This document shows, piece after piece, positions 25,893 to 33,574 of a stretch of 64,000 nucleotides of DNA. The notes beneath the pieces were generated by a model. The model ran no database searches and was not told the origin of the DNA. It worked only from the letters and a program-made list of their open reading frames with translations. How positions within the stretch are numbered: position 1 is the first letter of the stretch; the number at the start of each line of letters is the position of its first letter. Made by a program: the position numbers and the translations under genes. The stretch comes from Miltoncostaea sp963823515. GTDB lineage: Bacteria; Actinomycetota; Thermoleophilia; Miltoncostaeales; Miltoncostaeaceae. The stretch covers positions 496,001-560,000 of the forward strand of contig CAWGMB010000019.1 in the NCBI GenBank assembly GCA_963823515.1, written 5' to 3'.

Positions 25893-27073
25893 TCACCGAC
25901 TGGCTGCGGCTGCACGGCGGCGTCGAGGCCTACTTCACGACCCTCCGCTCGGCGCTCGGCGACGCGGGCCACGAGGTCGCGCTGCTCACCAGCACGGCCG
26001 GATCGGCGGCCGGTGGGACTGCCGACTTCCGCGCCTTCGGCACCGAGCGGATCGCACCCCAGACGGTGCTGCAGATCGCCAACCCGTCCGCGGTCGCCGC
26101 CGTCCGCCGGGCCGTCCGCCGCTTTCGCCCCGATGTGGCGCTGGTGGGCATGGTCGAGCTGCACCTGTCGCCGGCCGCCGTGCTCGCCCTCGGGGACGTC
26201 CCGACGCTGCTGAGCATCAACGACTACAAGCCGATCTGCCCCATCGGGGTGAAGCTGCTGCCGGACGGCACCCCCTGCGCCGACTCCGCCGGAGCCGTCT
26301 GCTGGCGCGGCGGGTGCGTCGGGCTCGCCCACTGGCTGCGCGACAGTCCGCGCTACGCGCTGTTCCGGCGGGCGATCGACGGGGCCGACGTCGTCGCGGC
26401 CTGCAGCGACTGGGTGAGGCGGGCCCTCGCCGCCGAGGGCATCGGCAGCCGCACGCTGCCCCTCCCGACGCCGCCGCCCTCGCCGGGGTTCGCGCGTACG
26501 CCCGCCCCGGACCCGCTCGTCGCGTTCGTCGGCAGGCTCAGCCGGGAGAAAGGCGTCGGCCTCCTCATCGACGCCTTCGCGCGGGCGCGGCGCGCGGTCC
26601 CGGCGGCGCGGCTGCGGATCGTCGGCGACGGGCGCCAGCGTGAGGGGCTCGAGGCACAGGTGGCCGCCCGCGGCCTCGGGCCCCACGTCGCGTTCACGGG
26701 CTGGCAGAGCCCCGAGGGCGTCGAGCGCGAGCTGTCGGCCGCCTGGGCCGCCGTCGTCCCATCGGTGTGGGCCGAGCCCCTCGGCCTGGCCGCGGTGGAG
26801 CCGATCGTCCGCGGCGTGCCCGTGATCGCCGCGGCGCACGGTGGGCTCGTCGAGACCGTCGAGGCCGGAGCCGGGGGCCTGCTCTTCCCGCCCGGCGACG
26901 AGGGCGCGCTCGCCGCGCGTCTCGAGGAGGTCCTGACCGGCGCGGCCTTCCCCTCCCGGTACGCGGACGCGGGGGCCGTCGCCGCGATCCGCGCCCGGCA
27001 CTCCCCGCAGCGGCACGTGGAGCAGCTCCTCGGCATGCTCGAGGAGGCCCGGACGGGCGCGCGGGGCGCCTGA
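25877..27073 (+). CDS. family 4 glycosyltransferase
   Basis: 398 residues, GT-B fold. N-terminal RILLITDWLRLHGGVEAYFTTL with the GGVE donor-side loop, C-terminal VAFVGRLSREKGVGLLIDAFA, EPLGLAAVEPIVRGVPVIAA with the catalytic EPxGLxxxE. A Cys-rich insert near residue 120 (NDYKPICPIGVKLL, TPCAD, GAVCWRGGCVG) holds four cysteines spaced like a zinc knuckle, seen in a subset of polysaccharide GT4 enzymes. GTG start at 25877. Last gene of the operon, ending 2 bp from the convergent FAD enzyme. Confidence 0.88.
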   Translation: MRILLITDWLRLHGGVEAYFTTLRSALGDAGHEVALLTSTAGSAAGGTADFRAFGTERIAPQTVLQIANPSAVAAVRRAVRRFRPDVALVGMVELHLSPAAVLALGDVPTLLSINDYKPICPIGVKLLPDGTPCADSAGAVCWRGGCVGLAHWLRDSPRYALFRRAIDGADVVAACSDWVRRALAAEGIGSRTLPLPTPPPSPGFARTPAPDPLVAFVGRLSREKGVGLLIDAFARARRAVPAARLRIVGDGRQREGLEAQVAARGLGPHVAFTGWQSPEGVERELSAAWAAVVPSVWAEPLGLAAVEPIVRGVPVIAAAHGGLVETVEAGAGGLLFPPGDEGALAARLEEVLTGAAFPSRYADAGAVAAIRARHSPQRHVEQLLGMLEEARTGARGA

Positions 27074-27075
27074 GC

Positions 27076-28626
27076 TCAGACCCCGGCGGGCGCCAGGGAG
27101 CCTTCGCCGCCGAGGGCGCCGAGGGGCGGCAGGCCGAACGCCGCGTCCACCGCCTGCCCCTCCTCGTGGTATTCGGCCTCGGTGTTGACCGACCAGACGT
27201 CATGGCCCGCCTCGTCGAGGAGGTTGAGGACGGCGAGCACGGCGGTCCACATGGAGTGGTCCTGGTTGTTGTAGCGGTGCAGCCCGTTGCGGCCGCAGGT
27301 CTGCAGGTTGGCGAAGCCGTCCAGGTGGCGCCGGATGGTCCGCACGTGGCCCGCGTACTCGGCGTCGTACATCGGGTACGACTTGGGCACGCGGACACGC
27401 GCGCCGCCCGTGACGCGTGACCGGTCGATGAGGCCGATCGCCGCGAGCTCCCCGGCCGCGAGGGCCACCGCCTCGGCCTCGTCCATCGTCCAGATGTCGT
27501 CGCCCTCGAAGCAGAAGTACTCCACCCCGAGGCAGGTCTTGCCGGGCGGGACCATGTCCGCGCTCCACGCGCCGAAGTTCTGCACCCGGCCGGCCTGCAC
27601 GCCGGGGTCGTGGAGGTAGATCCAGTTGTCCGGGAAGGGCTCGGGCTCGTCGGTCATGATCGCGATCAGGCACATCGAGCGGTGCCGCAGCGCGGACGCG
27701 GCGGCGAGGACCGAGTCCGGCGCCGCCGGCGACAGGCGCGCGACGAGTTCCCCGAGTGGGATCGACGAGAGGACGGCGTCCAACTCGTGCTCGGTCCGGC
27801 CGCCGGGGCCGTCGACCACGACCGAGGTCACGCGGCCGCCGCGATGGCGGATCTCCACGCACCGCGTGCCCAGCTCCACGCCGATGCCCGCCGTCTCCAC
27901 GTCGTCGCGGAAGGCCTGCCACATCTGCCCCGGCCCGAGCCGCGGGTAGCGGAACTGCTCGATCATCGTCGTGGCCCGCGAGCGCCGCAGCCCGGTGAGG
28001 GACAGGATGGCGTTGGCCAGGGAGAAGTCCTTGATGCGCTGCGCGGCCCACTCGGCGCGGATCTCCGATCCCGGGATGCCCCAGACCTTCTCGGTGTAGG
28101 AGCGGAAGAACATCTCGTAGAGGCGCCTGCCGAACCGCGCCGTCACCCACTCCTCGAAGGTCTCCGTGCTGCGCCCGCGCCCCCGCGCGACCGCGGCGAA
28201 GTAGGACAGCGCGCAGCGCGCCGACTCGACGAGTCCCAGCCGCTCGAGGACGTCGCGGGCCATCAGCGGGTACGCCAGGAAGCGCCCCTGGTAGTAGATC
28301 CGCGACAGGCGCGCGCGCGTGAGGAAGTCGTCGCCGAGCATCTCCTCCCACAGGCGCTCCACCGGGGCGAGCTTGGTGAAGAAGCGATGGCCTCCCAGGT
28401 CGAACCGGTAGCCGTCGACCTCCACGGTCCTCGCGATCCCCCCGACCGTGTCGCCGGCCTCGAAGACCCGGCCCGGCTCTGCGCGTCGAGCGAGTACGTA
28501 TGCACCGGTCAGGCCCGCCGGTCCGGCGCCGAGGACGGCGGTTCCGATGGAGTCGCCGGTCGCGCGGCCGCTGGGGTCTGGATGGTGGCTCGGCAGGTCG
28601 CTGCTCCGGGTTGACCCCCCGAGCAT
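27076..28626 (-). CDS. FAD-dependent oxidoreductase, protoporphyrinogen-oxidase/UDP-galactopyranose-mutase-like
   Basis: 516 residues. FAD motif AVLGAGPAGLTGAYVLARR near residue 30 and the EAGDTVGGIARTVEVDGYRFDLGGHRFF region that follows are characteristic of the NAD(P)/FAD-dependent proteins found in polysaccharide loci. GRRLYEMFFRSYTEKVWGIP near residue 170 and CGRNGLHRYNNQDHSMWTA near the C-terminus are strongly conserved in this group. The ATG at 28626 gives an unusually long, disordered 28-residue head with no good ribosome site; a later start or a short shift in the G6 run at 28616 is possible. Convergent with the GT operon. Confidence 0.8.
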   Translation of the reverse strand: MLGGSTRSSDLPSHHPDPSGRATGDSIGTAVLGAGPAGLTGAYVLARRAEPGRVFEAGDTVGGIARTVEVDGYRFDLGGHRFFTKLAPVERLWEEMLGDDFLTRARLSRIYYQGRFLAYPLMARDVLERLGLVESARCALSYFAAVARGRGRSTETFEEWVTARFGRRLYEMFFRSYTEKVWGIPGSEIRAEWAAQRIKDFSLANAILSLTGLRRSRATTMIEQFRYPRLGPGQMWQAFRDDVETAGIGVELGTRCVEIRHRGGRVTSVVVDGPGGRTEHELDAVLSSIPLGELVARLSPAAPDSVLAAASALRHRSMCLIAIMTDEPEPFPDNWIYLHDPGVQAGRVQNFGAWSADMVPPGKTCLGVEYFCFEGDDIWTMDEAEAVALAAGELAAIGLIDRSRVTGGARVRVPKSYPMYDAEYAGHVRTIRRHLDGFANLQTCGRNGLHRYNNQDHSMWTAVLAVLNLLDEAGHDVWSVNTEAEYHEEGQAVDAAFGLPPLGALGGEGSLAPAGV

Positions 28627-28673
28627 CGCTCATCGCCGCCGTGCGTTCGCCGCCCGGAGGTCGAGCCCGCCCG

Positions 28674-28949
28674 CTAGACGATCGGCCAAGCGGGCCGGCC
28701 GGGGGCGGCGCGCGACCCGAAGGACCGGACGGGCTTTCGGGGATCGCGCGTCCGGGGGATGTCGATCCCGACGGGGCGTACCGGTGTCCGAAGCCGCGGG
28801 CGACGACCTCGTGCCGTTTCGAGGTTCACGATCTCCGCGGAGCGTTCGTCGCGCCGCTCCTGCAAGCCGCCCTGGATGGGCATCTTCGCCATCAGGGTCA
28901 CGTTGATGAAGCGGCCGGCATTCGCCTTGGAGTCCCACACCGCGTACAC
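28674..28949 (-). CDS. possible small hypothetical protein, 91 aa
   Basis: An ATG at 28949 opens a frame starting MYAVWDSKANAGRFINVTLM and continuing AKMPIQGGLQERRDERSAEI; these first ~50 codons have varied composition and G/C third positions typical of real genes here. The second half is Arg/Pro-rich and may be noise. No family recognised. The 460-bp interval 28627-29085 holds nothing else that I can support. Confidence 0.3.
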   Translation of the reverse strand: MYAVWDSKANAGRFINVTLMAKMPIQGGLQERRDERSAEIVNLETARGRRPRLRTPVRPVGIDIPRTRDPRKPVRSFGSRAAPGRPAWPIV

Positions 28950-29085
28950 GAGGAAACCGGAAGAAGCGGCGGCGCCCGCGGCCGCCCTCGTCTTCTGCGC
29001 CGAGCGTCTGCAGGGCGGCCTGGCGAGCCCCGTCTGTGTGCGCCAGGAGCGACGAGAACCCCGTCGTGAACGAGGGTTTCGCGAG

Positions 29086-29158
29086 TGGGCCGTGTAGGAT
29101 TCGAACCTACGACCTTGGGATTAAGAGTCCCCTGCTCTACCAACTAAGCTAACGGCCC
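29086..29158 (-). tRNA. tRNA-Lys (anticodon CTT)
   Basis: 73 nt fold as a complete tRNA: acceptor GGGCCGT/ACGGCCC, D arm GCTTAGTTGGTAGAGC, anticodon loop CTCTTAA with CTT at 34-36, T arm GTAGG TTCGAAT CCTAC, discriminator A. CCA is not encoded. A TAGTGT element lies 6 nt before the mature 5' end. Its 3' half is repeated at 17886-17932. Confidence 0.95.
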
Positions 29159-29164
29159 GCGGGG

Positions 29165-29170
29165 ACACTA
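29165..29170 (-). promoter_or_regulatory. -10 element TAGTGT of tRNA-Lys
   Basis: TAGTGT ends 6 nt before the mature 5' G of the tRNA, so transcription may start at or next to the mature end. Same hexamer as before the DoxX and aldolase genes. Confidence 0.5.
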
Positions 29171-29210
29171 GCAAAGGGCCGGGCCGGGCCCCAGGAGCCT
29201 AGGGAACCCT

Positions 29211-29744
29211 CTACTGCAGCGTCTTGAGCTTGTCCCTGATCGCGTCGGCGTTGGGGTCCTCGGGCGCCAACTGCAGGAACGCCTGGTAGGAGAGCCGCGC
29301 CAGGGGGGTCCGGCCGGCCTGCTCGGCCAGTTGGGCGAGCTGCAGGAAGGCCTGCGCGTTCTTCGGATTGCGGGCGGTGTACGCCTGGACCGTGTCGATC
29401 GCGCCGGACGTGTCATCGGTGCGGACCTGGAGCGAGACGAGCGTCTGCAGGCGCGAGAAGTCCCGCGGCTCGAGGGCCACCGCGCGCTTGGCGGCCGTCT
29501 TGGCCTGCTCGAAGTCCTCCGTGCCGGCGTAGCCGGAGGCGAGTTGCTCCCACGCGTCCGCGCTCTCGGGCTGCTCCTCCACCAGCGCCTTGGCGTCGTT
29601 CAGCTGCTGGTCCGCCAGGGTCGTCCCGCCACCGCCGAAGAAGATCAGTCCGAGGACGACGAGGATCACACCCCCGAACGCGATGGAGGTGAGCACGGCG
29701 ACGATCTGCACCATCCGGCGGGTGCGCTTCTGGTCGAGGAGCAC
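29211..29744 (-). CDS. membrane-anchored TPR protein
   Basis: 177 residues: a basic N-terminus (DQKRTRR), one membrane helix (residues about 16-37, VAVLTSIAFGGVILVVLGLIFF), then two to three TPR helices pairs (SADAWEQLASGYAGTEDFEQAKTAAKRAVAL; NAQAFLQLAQLAEQAGRTPLARLSYQAFL). The TPR part would be extracytoplasmic, as in type II proteins that scaffold envelope or cytochrome-assembly complexes. GTG start at 29744 with TAGCGT 9 nt upstream. Partner unknown. Confidence 0.8.
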   Translation of the reverse strand: MLLDQKRTRRMVQIVAVLTSIAFGGVILVVLGLIFFGGGGTTLADQQLNDAKALVEEQPESADAWEQLASGYAGTEDFEQAKTAAKRAVALEPRDFSRLQTLVSLQVRTDDTSGAIDTVQAYTARNPKNAQAFLQLAQLAEQAGRTPLARLSYQAFLQLAPEDPNADAIRDKLKTLQ

Positions 29745-29753
29745 TGCCGGAGG

Positions 29754-29759
29754 ACGCTA
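29754..29759 (-). promoter_or_regulatory. -10 element TAGCGT of the TPR gene
   Basis: TAGCGT ends 9 nt before the GTG and overlaps the stop codon of the upstream amidohydrolase gene, giving the TPR gene its own, nearly leaderless start. Confidence 0.4.
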
Positions 29760-31100
29760 GCAGAGGCGGGCGCGCGCCTCTGCGGCCGCGGTGCGGAGCG
29801 CCGTGGCGTCGAGTCGCGTGGGCTCGCCCTCGTCCAGCAGCACCTCGCCGCCGACGACGACCGCCCGCACCCGCGTGCGCGCGTCGAGCGCGGCCGACCA
29901 GGGATCGGCGACGGGGCCTCCGGGGCGAAGGCAGACCAGGTCGGCGCGCGCCCCGGGCGCGAGCCGGCCCAGCTCGCCGTCGAGCCCGAGGACGCGCGCC
30001 GCGTCGATCGTGATCAGGCGCAGGGCCGCCTCCGCATCGAGGTCGAGGTGGCCGGCATGGGCGTCGCGGCAGGCCCGGGCCTCGGCGCGCAGGTCGTAGT
30101 CGCCCCCGCTCGCCGGGCTGTCGGTGCCCAGGCCCACGATCACCCCCGCCGCGCGCAGCGCCTCCAGCGGCGCCCGCCCGCAGCGCAGGTGGACGTTGGA
30201 GCGCGGGCAATGGGCGACGCCGATCCCGGCTGCCGCCAGGCCGCTCGGGTCGTCGCGGCCGAGGCGCACGCAGTGGGCGGCGACCAAGCCGGGCGCCGTG
30301 ACGCCGGCGCCGGTCACGCGGCCGACCGGCCCGGTGCCGTCGGGGCCCTCCCATCGGCCCGGCTCCAGGCCCGCCGCGGCGAAGAGCGCGCCGAGGGGGC
30401 CGCCGCCGGAGGCGATGACCTGCTCCTCGTCGGCCGACTCGGCCAGGTGCGTGGCCCAGGGCCGCCCGGCCAGGCCGGGGTGCGCGCGTAGCGCGGCCCA
30501 GAGCGCGGGCCCCACCGTGTACGGGGCGTGGGGCGACACCCCGGCCCGGCCGCGCGGCCCGGTGAGGGCGTCCAGCTCCGCCACCGCGGCGGCCACCCGC
30601 CCGGCCGCCTGTGCGGCCGCGTCGCCGGTCTCGCGGCCGAAGGCCTCGAGGTGGATCAGGGCGCGCTGCCCCGACGCGGCGGTCGCGCCCGCCCCGGCGC
30701 CCGTGGGGCCGGAGTCGGCGAGGGTGGTCGTGCCGGCCTCGAGCGCCCTCAGCGCCCCGAGGCCGGCCGCGGCGCGGTAGTCGCCCGGCAGCATGAGCAT
30801 CCGCAGGGGCAGCAGCCGGCCCAGCCACCGCGCGAACCCGTCCGGTGGCAGCAGCCCGTCGAGAAGGCTCCACTCGAGGTGGCAGTGGGCGTCGACGAAG
30901 CCGGGGGCGACGATATCGTCGCCGCGGTCCTCCACGGGAAGCCCGGGGTTGTCGCGGATGACCGTGGCGGCCGGTCCGACCTGAGCCACGTGTCCGTCGC
31001 GTACCGCCACCGCCCCGTCACGGAGCGGCTCCCCCGAGAGCGTCAGGACCCAGGCGGAGCGCCAGACGCGCTCCCTCCCCGGATCAGCCGACCTTCTCAT
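29757..31100 (-). CDS. amidohydrolase of the chlorohydrolase/MTA-SAH deaminase type
   Basis: 447 residues. A metal-dependent TIM-barrel hydrolase: DAHCHLEWSLLDG carries the first metal HxH, SPHAPYTVG a substrate motif, THLAESADEE and AHCVRL the next metal His residues, and GTDSPASGGDYD the metal Asp. The order and spacing match subtype III amidohydrolases that deaminate S-adenosylhomocysteine, methylthioadenosine, guanine or triazines. The ATG at 31100 overlaps the tatA end by 17 nt. Possible link: the futalosine pathway also needs such a deaminase when it goes through aminofutalosine, but nothing here proves that. Confidence 0.8.
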   Translation of the reverse strand: MRRSADPGRERVWRSAWVLTLSGEPLRDGAVAVRDGHVAQVGPAATVIRDNPGLPVEDRGDDIVAPGFVDAHCHLEWSLLDGLLPPDGFARWLGRLLPLRMLMLPGDYRAAAGLGALRALEAGTTTLADSGPTGAGAGATAASGQRALIHLEAFGRETGDAAAQAAGRVAAAVAELDALTGPRGRAGVSPHAPYTVGPALWAALRAHPGLAGRPWATHLAESADEEQVIASGGGPLGALFAAAGLEPGRWEGPDGTGPVGRVTGAGVTAPGLVAAHCVRLGRDDPSGLAAAGIGVAHCPRSNVHLRCGRAPLEALRAAGVIVGLGTDSPASGGDYDLRAEARACRDAHAGHLDLDAEAALRLITIDAARVLGLDGELGRLAPGARADLVCLRPGGPVADPWSAALDARTRVRAVVVGGEVLLDEGEPTRLDATALRTAAAEARARLC

Positions 31101-31296
31101 CCTCCCGCTTGGACGGGCCGTCGATGGCCTCGCCGTCGCCGTCGTGGTCGTCGTCGTGGTGGTGACCGGTGATGCCGTCCTTGAACTCGCGCGCACCGGC
31201 GCCGAGGTTCCTGCCCAGCTCGGGCAGGCGCTTGGCACCGAACACGAGCAGGACGATCACGAGGACGATGACCAACTGGACGGGCGAGAAGTCCAC
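31084..31296 (-). CDS. tatA: TatA-type twin-arginine translocase subunit
   Basis: 70 residues: one N-terminal helix (FSPVQLVIVLVIVLLVFGAKRLPELGRNLG) with the F-G-hinge and the amphipathic helix that define TatA/E, and an acidic His/Asp-rich tail (HHHDDDHDGDGE). GTG at 31296 with AAGGAAGG 7-8 nt upstream. TatA forms the pore for folded proteins such as the Rieske protein encoded at 42 kb. The tail could bind metal ions. Confidence 0.9.
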   Translation of the reverse strand: MDFSPVQLVIVLVIVLLVFGAKRLPELGRNLGAGAREFKDGITGHHHDDDHDGDGEAIDGPSKREDEKVG

Positions 31297-31347
31297 GACG
31301 CCTTCCTTCGCTGCTCGGGGCGGAGAGGTGCGTTCCGGGGGCGAGGG

Positions 31348-31353
31348 TAGCAT
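31348..31353 (+). promoter_or_regulatory. -10 element TAGCAT, probable leaderless promoter
   Basis: TAGCAT ends 6 nt before the ATG at 31360. On the opposite strand the same spot reads TACCCT (31345-31350 region), a plausible -10 for tatA, so the two divergent promoters overlap. Confidence 0.45.
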
Positions 31354-31359
31354 GGCCTG

Positions 31360-31773
31360 ATGGCGGCCCTCACATCGAGTCCGGCGGGCGTCACGGCCCG
31401 CCTCGACCTCATCGCCGTGGTCTGGGGCGGCCTCGTCGCCTCGGTCGGTCTGATGGCCGGGGCGGGGCGGGACTGGCCCGCGCGCCTGGCCGCGTCGGCG
31501 CTCTCGTTCGGGATCGGCGGCTTTCTCGCCGGGGTGCGCGCGGCCGGCCGCCGGATCGCCCACGCCATCGGCGCCTGGGCCGCCGGCTACGCCATACACG
31601 CCTGCTTCATCGCCCTCGCCACGATCATCGACGCCTTCGGCGGACCCGCCGCCCCGCCGTTGGTGGCCGGTACGGGGACCCAGTGGCTCTACGCCCTCGG
31701 GTGGGCCTTCCTCATGGCCCTCGCCGGCGGCCTCGTCGCGAACTCGTGGCTGCGGCCGGCGGGCCGCCGCTGA
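31360..31773 (+). CDS. hypothetical membrane protein, 137 aa
   Basis: Four hydrophobic helices (residues about 15-35, 45-60, 68-92, 108-130) with short loops and no acidic catalytic motif. Composition and size resemble small conserved actinobacterial membrane proteins of unknown role. ATG 6 nt after a TAGCAT element. Ends 22 nt before the convergent dcd gene. Confidence 0.65.
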   Translation: MAALTSSPAGVTARLDLIAVVWGGLVASVGLMAGAGRDWPARLAASALSFGIGGFLAGVRAAGRRIAHAIGAWAAGYAIHACFIALATIIDAFGGPAAPPLVAGTGTQWLYALGWAFLMALAGGLVANSWLRPAGRR

Positions 31774-31794
31774 CCCCCGGAGGGGTCCTCATCC

Positions 31795-32355
31795 TCAGCC
31801 CGGGCCGCGCTCGAACTCGCGGTGGAAGGCGCTCGCCGTGGGGCCCTGCTGCCCCTGGTACTTGCCCCGGTAGGGGTTGTCCACCGGCGTCGTCATCTGG
31901 AGGAACGAGATCTGGCCGATCGCCATGCCGGGATAGATGGAGATCGGCAGGCGGGCGACGTTGGAGAGCTCGAGCGTGATCGTGCCGTCGAAGCCCGGGT
32001 CGATGTAGCCCGCGGTCGAGTGGATCAGCAGGCCGAGGCGGCCCAGGCTCGACTTCCCCTCCAGGCGAGCGACGAGGTCGTCGGGCAGGGCGACCCGCTC
32101 GGCGGTCGATCCGAGGACGAACTCCCCGGGATGGAGGATGAACGCCTCGCCGTCGGGGATCGCCACGACCTCGGTCAGGTCGTCGTTGGTGTCCTTCACG
32201 TCGATGTAGGCCCGTCGGTTGTTGTGGAACACCCGGAACTCACCCGCCACCCGCACGTCGACCGACGACGGCTGCAGGAGCGTCGGGTCGAAGGGCTCGA
32301 TGACGAGGCGCCCGCAGGCGAGCTCCTCGAGGATGGTTCGATCGGAGAGGACCAT
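31795..32355 (-). CDS. dcd: dCTP deaminase, dUMP-forming type
   Basis: 186 residues of the dUTPase-like trimeric fold. The catalytic block reads RLEGKSSLGRLGLLIHSTAGYIDPGFDG; the STAG-IDPGF wording (rather than VTAHRIDPGW of enterobacteria) is that of bifunctional dCTP deaminase:dUTPase enzymes that give dUMP directly. The N-terminus MVLSDRTILEELACGRL and the C-terminal YRGKYQGQQGPTASAFHREF are standard. It supplies dUMP for thymidylate synthesis and limits dUTP. Confidence 0.95.
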   Translation of the reverse strand: MVLSDRTILEELACGRLVIEPFDPTLLQPSSVDVRVAGEFRVFHNNRRAYIDVKDTNDDLTEVVAIPDGEAFILHPGEFVLGSTAERVALPDDLVARLEGKSSLGRLGLLIHSTAGYIDPGFDGTITLELSNVARLPISIYPGMAIGQISFLQMTTPVDNPYRGKYQGQQGPTASAFHREFERGPG

Positions 32356-32365
32356 TCGGCCGCAG

Positions 32366-32371
32366 AGCGTA
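32366..32371 (-). promoter_or_regulatory. -10 element TACGCT of dcd
   Basis: TACGCT ends 10 nt before the dcd ATG. It lies 9 bp from the lipA element on the other strand, so both divergent genes are driven from a 37-bp gap. Confidence 0.4.
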
Positions 32372-32380
32372 CCGGTCCGC

Positions 32381-32386
32381 TACCGT
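32381..32386 (+). promoter_or_regulatory. -10 element TACCGT, probable leaderless promoter of lipA
   Basis: TACCGT ends 6 nt before the ATG at 32393; no Shine-Dalgarno is possible in between. Confidence 0.5.
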
Positions 32387-32392
32387 GACGAC

Positions 32393-33442
32393 ATGGTCGC
32401 CGAACGCGGATTCCGGGTTGAGGAGATCCCGGGCGGCCCCACCCGCGACGAGGTCGAAACGGCTCGGGCGGCGGGCTATCTGCCCGACGTGCTGCTCGGC
32501 GGCGCGCTGGTGGGCGACGGGCCCCCCGAGGCGCTCGATCTCGTGGACGTCGCGCCGGCCGAGTTGGCCCAGCTCTGCGACCGCCGCCGGCTGCCCCGGT
32601 GGGTCATCGCCAAGAACCCCCTCTCGGGGGGCTTCGTCAGCACCAAGGCGCTGATGCGAACCTCCGAGCTCGTGACCGTCTGCGAGGAGGCCGCCTGTCC
32701 GAACATCGGCCAGTGCTGGTCGCGCGGGACGGCCACCTTCATGATCGCGGGCGACACGTGCACCCGGGGCTGTCGCTTCTGCAACGTCGCCACCGGGCGC
32801 CCGGCCCGCCCGCCCGACCCGCAGGAGCCCGCCCGCATCGCCGAGGCCGCCGCCGCGATGGGCCTGCGGTTCGTCGTCATCACGGCCGTCGCGCGCGACG
32901 ACATCCCCGACGGGGGCGCCGCCCACTTCGCCGCCTGCATCGCCGCCCTGCGCGAGCGGCTGCCCGAGTGCAAGGTCGAGGTGCTCATCCCCGACCTCCG
33001 CGGCAGCTGGGAGTCGCTCGAGGCGATCATCGAGGCTGCACCCGACGTCCTCAACCACAACACCGAGACCGTGCCGCGCCTCTACCCGCGCGTGCGCCCG
33101 GGCGCACGGTACGAGCGGACCCTCGAGCTGCTCTCGCGCAGCGCCGCCGCCGGGCTCGCCACCAAGAGCGGCATCATGGTCGGCCTCGGCGAGCGCCTCG
33201 CGGAGGTCTCCTCGGTGCTCGGCGACCTCGCCTCGGTGGGCTGCGGACCGGTCACCGTGGGGCAGTACCTGCGCCCGTCTCCCGACCACCTGCCGGTCGA
33301 GCGCTTCTACGCGCCGGCGGAGTACCCGGCGATCGCCGCGATGGGCCGCGACCTCGGCCTCGCGCACGTCGAATCGGGCCCTCTGGTGAGGTCCTCTTTC
33401 GAGGCCGACCGCGTCGCGGAGTCGGCTCTCTCGCACGCCTGA
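32393..33442 (+). CDS. lipA: lipoyl synthase
   Basis: 349 residues of radical-SAM lipoyl synthase. The auxiliary [4Fe-4S] cluster ligands are CEEAACPNIGQC (CX4CX5C, near residue 100), the SAM cluster ligands CTRGCRFC (CX3CX2C), and the C-terminal RSS motif is present as VRSSFEAD. It inserts two sulfur atoms into octanoyl groups on lipoyl domains. The N-terminal ~60 residues (to LPRWVIAKNP) are longer than in most LipA. No lipB or lipM is adjacent. Confidence 0.95.
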   Translation: MVAERGFRVEEIPGGPTRDEVETARAAGYLPDVLLGGALVGDGPPEALDLVDVAPAELAQLCDRRRLPRWVIAKNPLSGGFVSTKALMRTSELVTVCEEAACPNIGQCWSRGTATFMIAGDTCTRGCRFCNVATGRPARPPDPQEPARIAEAAAAMGLRFVVITAVARDDIPDGGAAHFAACIAALRERLPECKVEVLIPDLRGSWESLEAIIEAAPDVLNHNTETVPRLYPRVRPGARYERTLELLSRSAAAGLATKSGIMVGLGERLAEVSSVLGDLASVGCGPVTVGQYLRPSPDHLPVERFYAPAEYPAIAAMGRDLGLAHVESGPLVRSSFEADRVAESALSHA

Positions 33443-33574
33443 GCGCCCCTCCGCGGAACCCCTGCGGGCGTCTCAAGTTCACCCCACCGGGGCCGATACC
33501 TCGGGCACACCTGGTAAACCAGCGACGACGGCCACGGATGGCGGTCGATTGCGCCGCGAGAGACGGATACAGCC

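Larger units (their letters stand above)
17883..29158. mobile_element. putative tRNA-Lys-bracketed genomic island carrying surface-glycan genes
   Basis: An intact tRNA-Lys at the right end and a same-orientation copy of its 3' half at the left end enclose 11.2 kb with nine glycan-related genes. The intact tRNA faces into the island with its 3' end, the standard result of site-specific integration at a tRNA 3' end; the aligned repeat is about 50 bp (17883-17932 and 29083-29132). No integrase, excisionase or relaxase gene is visible, so this would be a stabilised or decayed island. It remains an inference. Confidence 0.35.

Noticed and set aside
18054..28626. Integrase or transposase genes inside the proposed island
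   Set aside because: I read both strands for tyrosine recombinase (R-H-R-Y) and DDE patterns and found none; every real gene fits glycan metabolism.
28500..29069. Plus-strand frames upstream of tRNA-Lys
   Set aside because: Composition is uniform Arg/Gly/Pro with no start signal; only the minus-strand frame at 28949 has a coding-like beginning.
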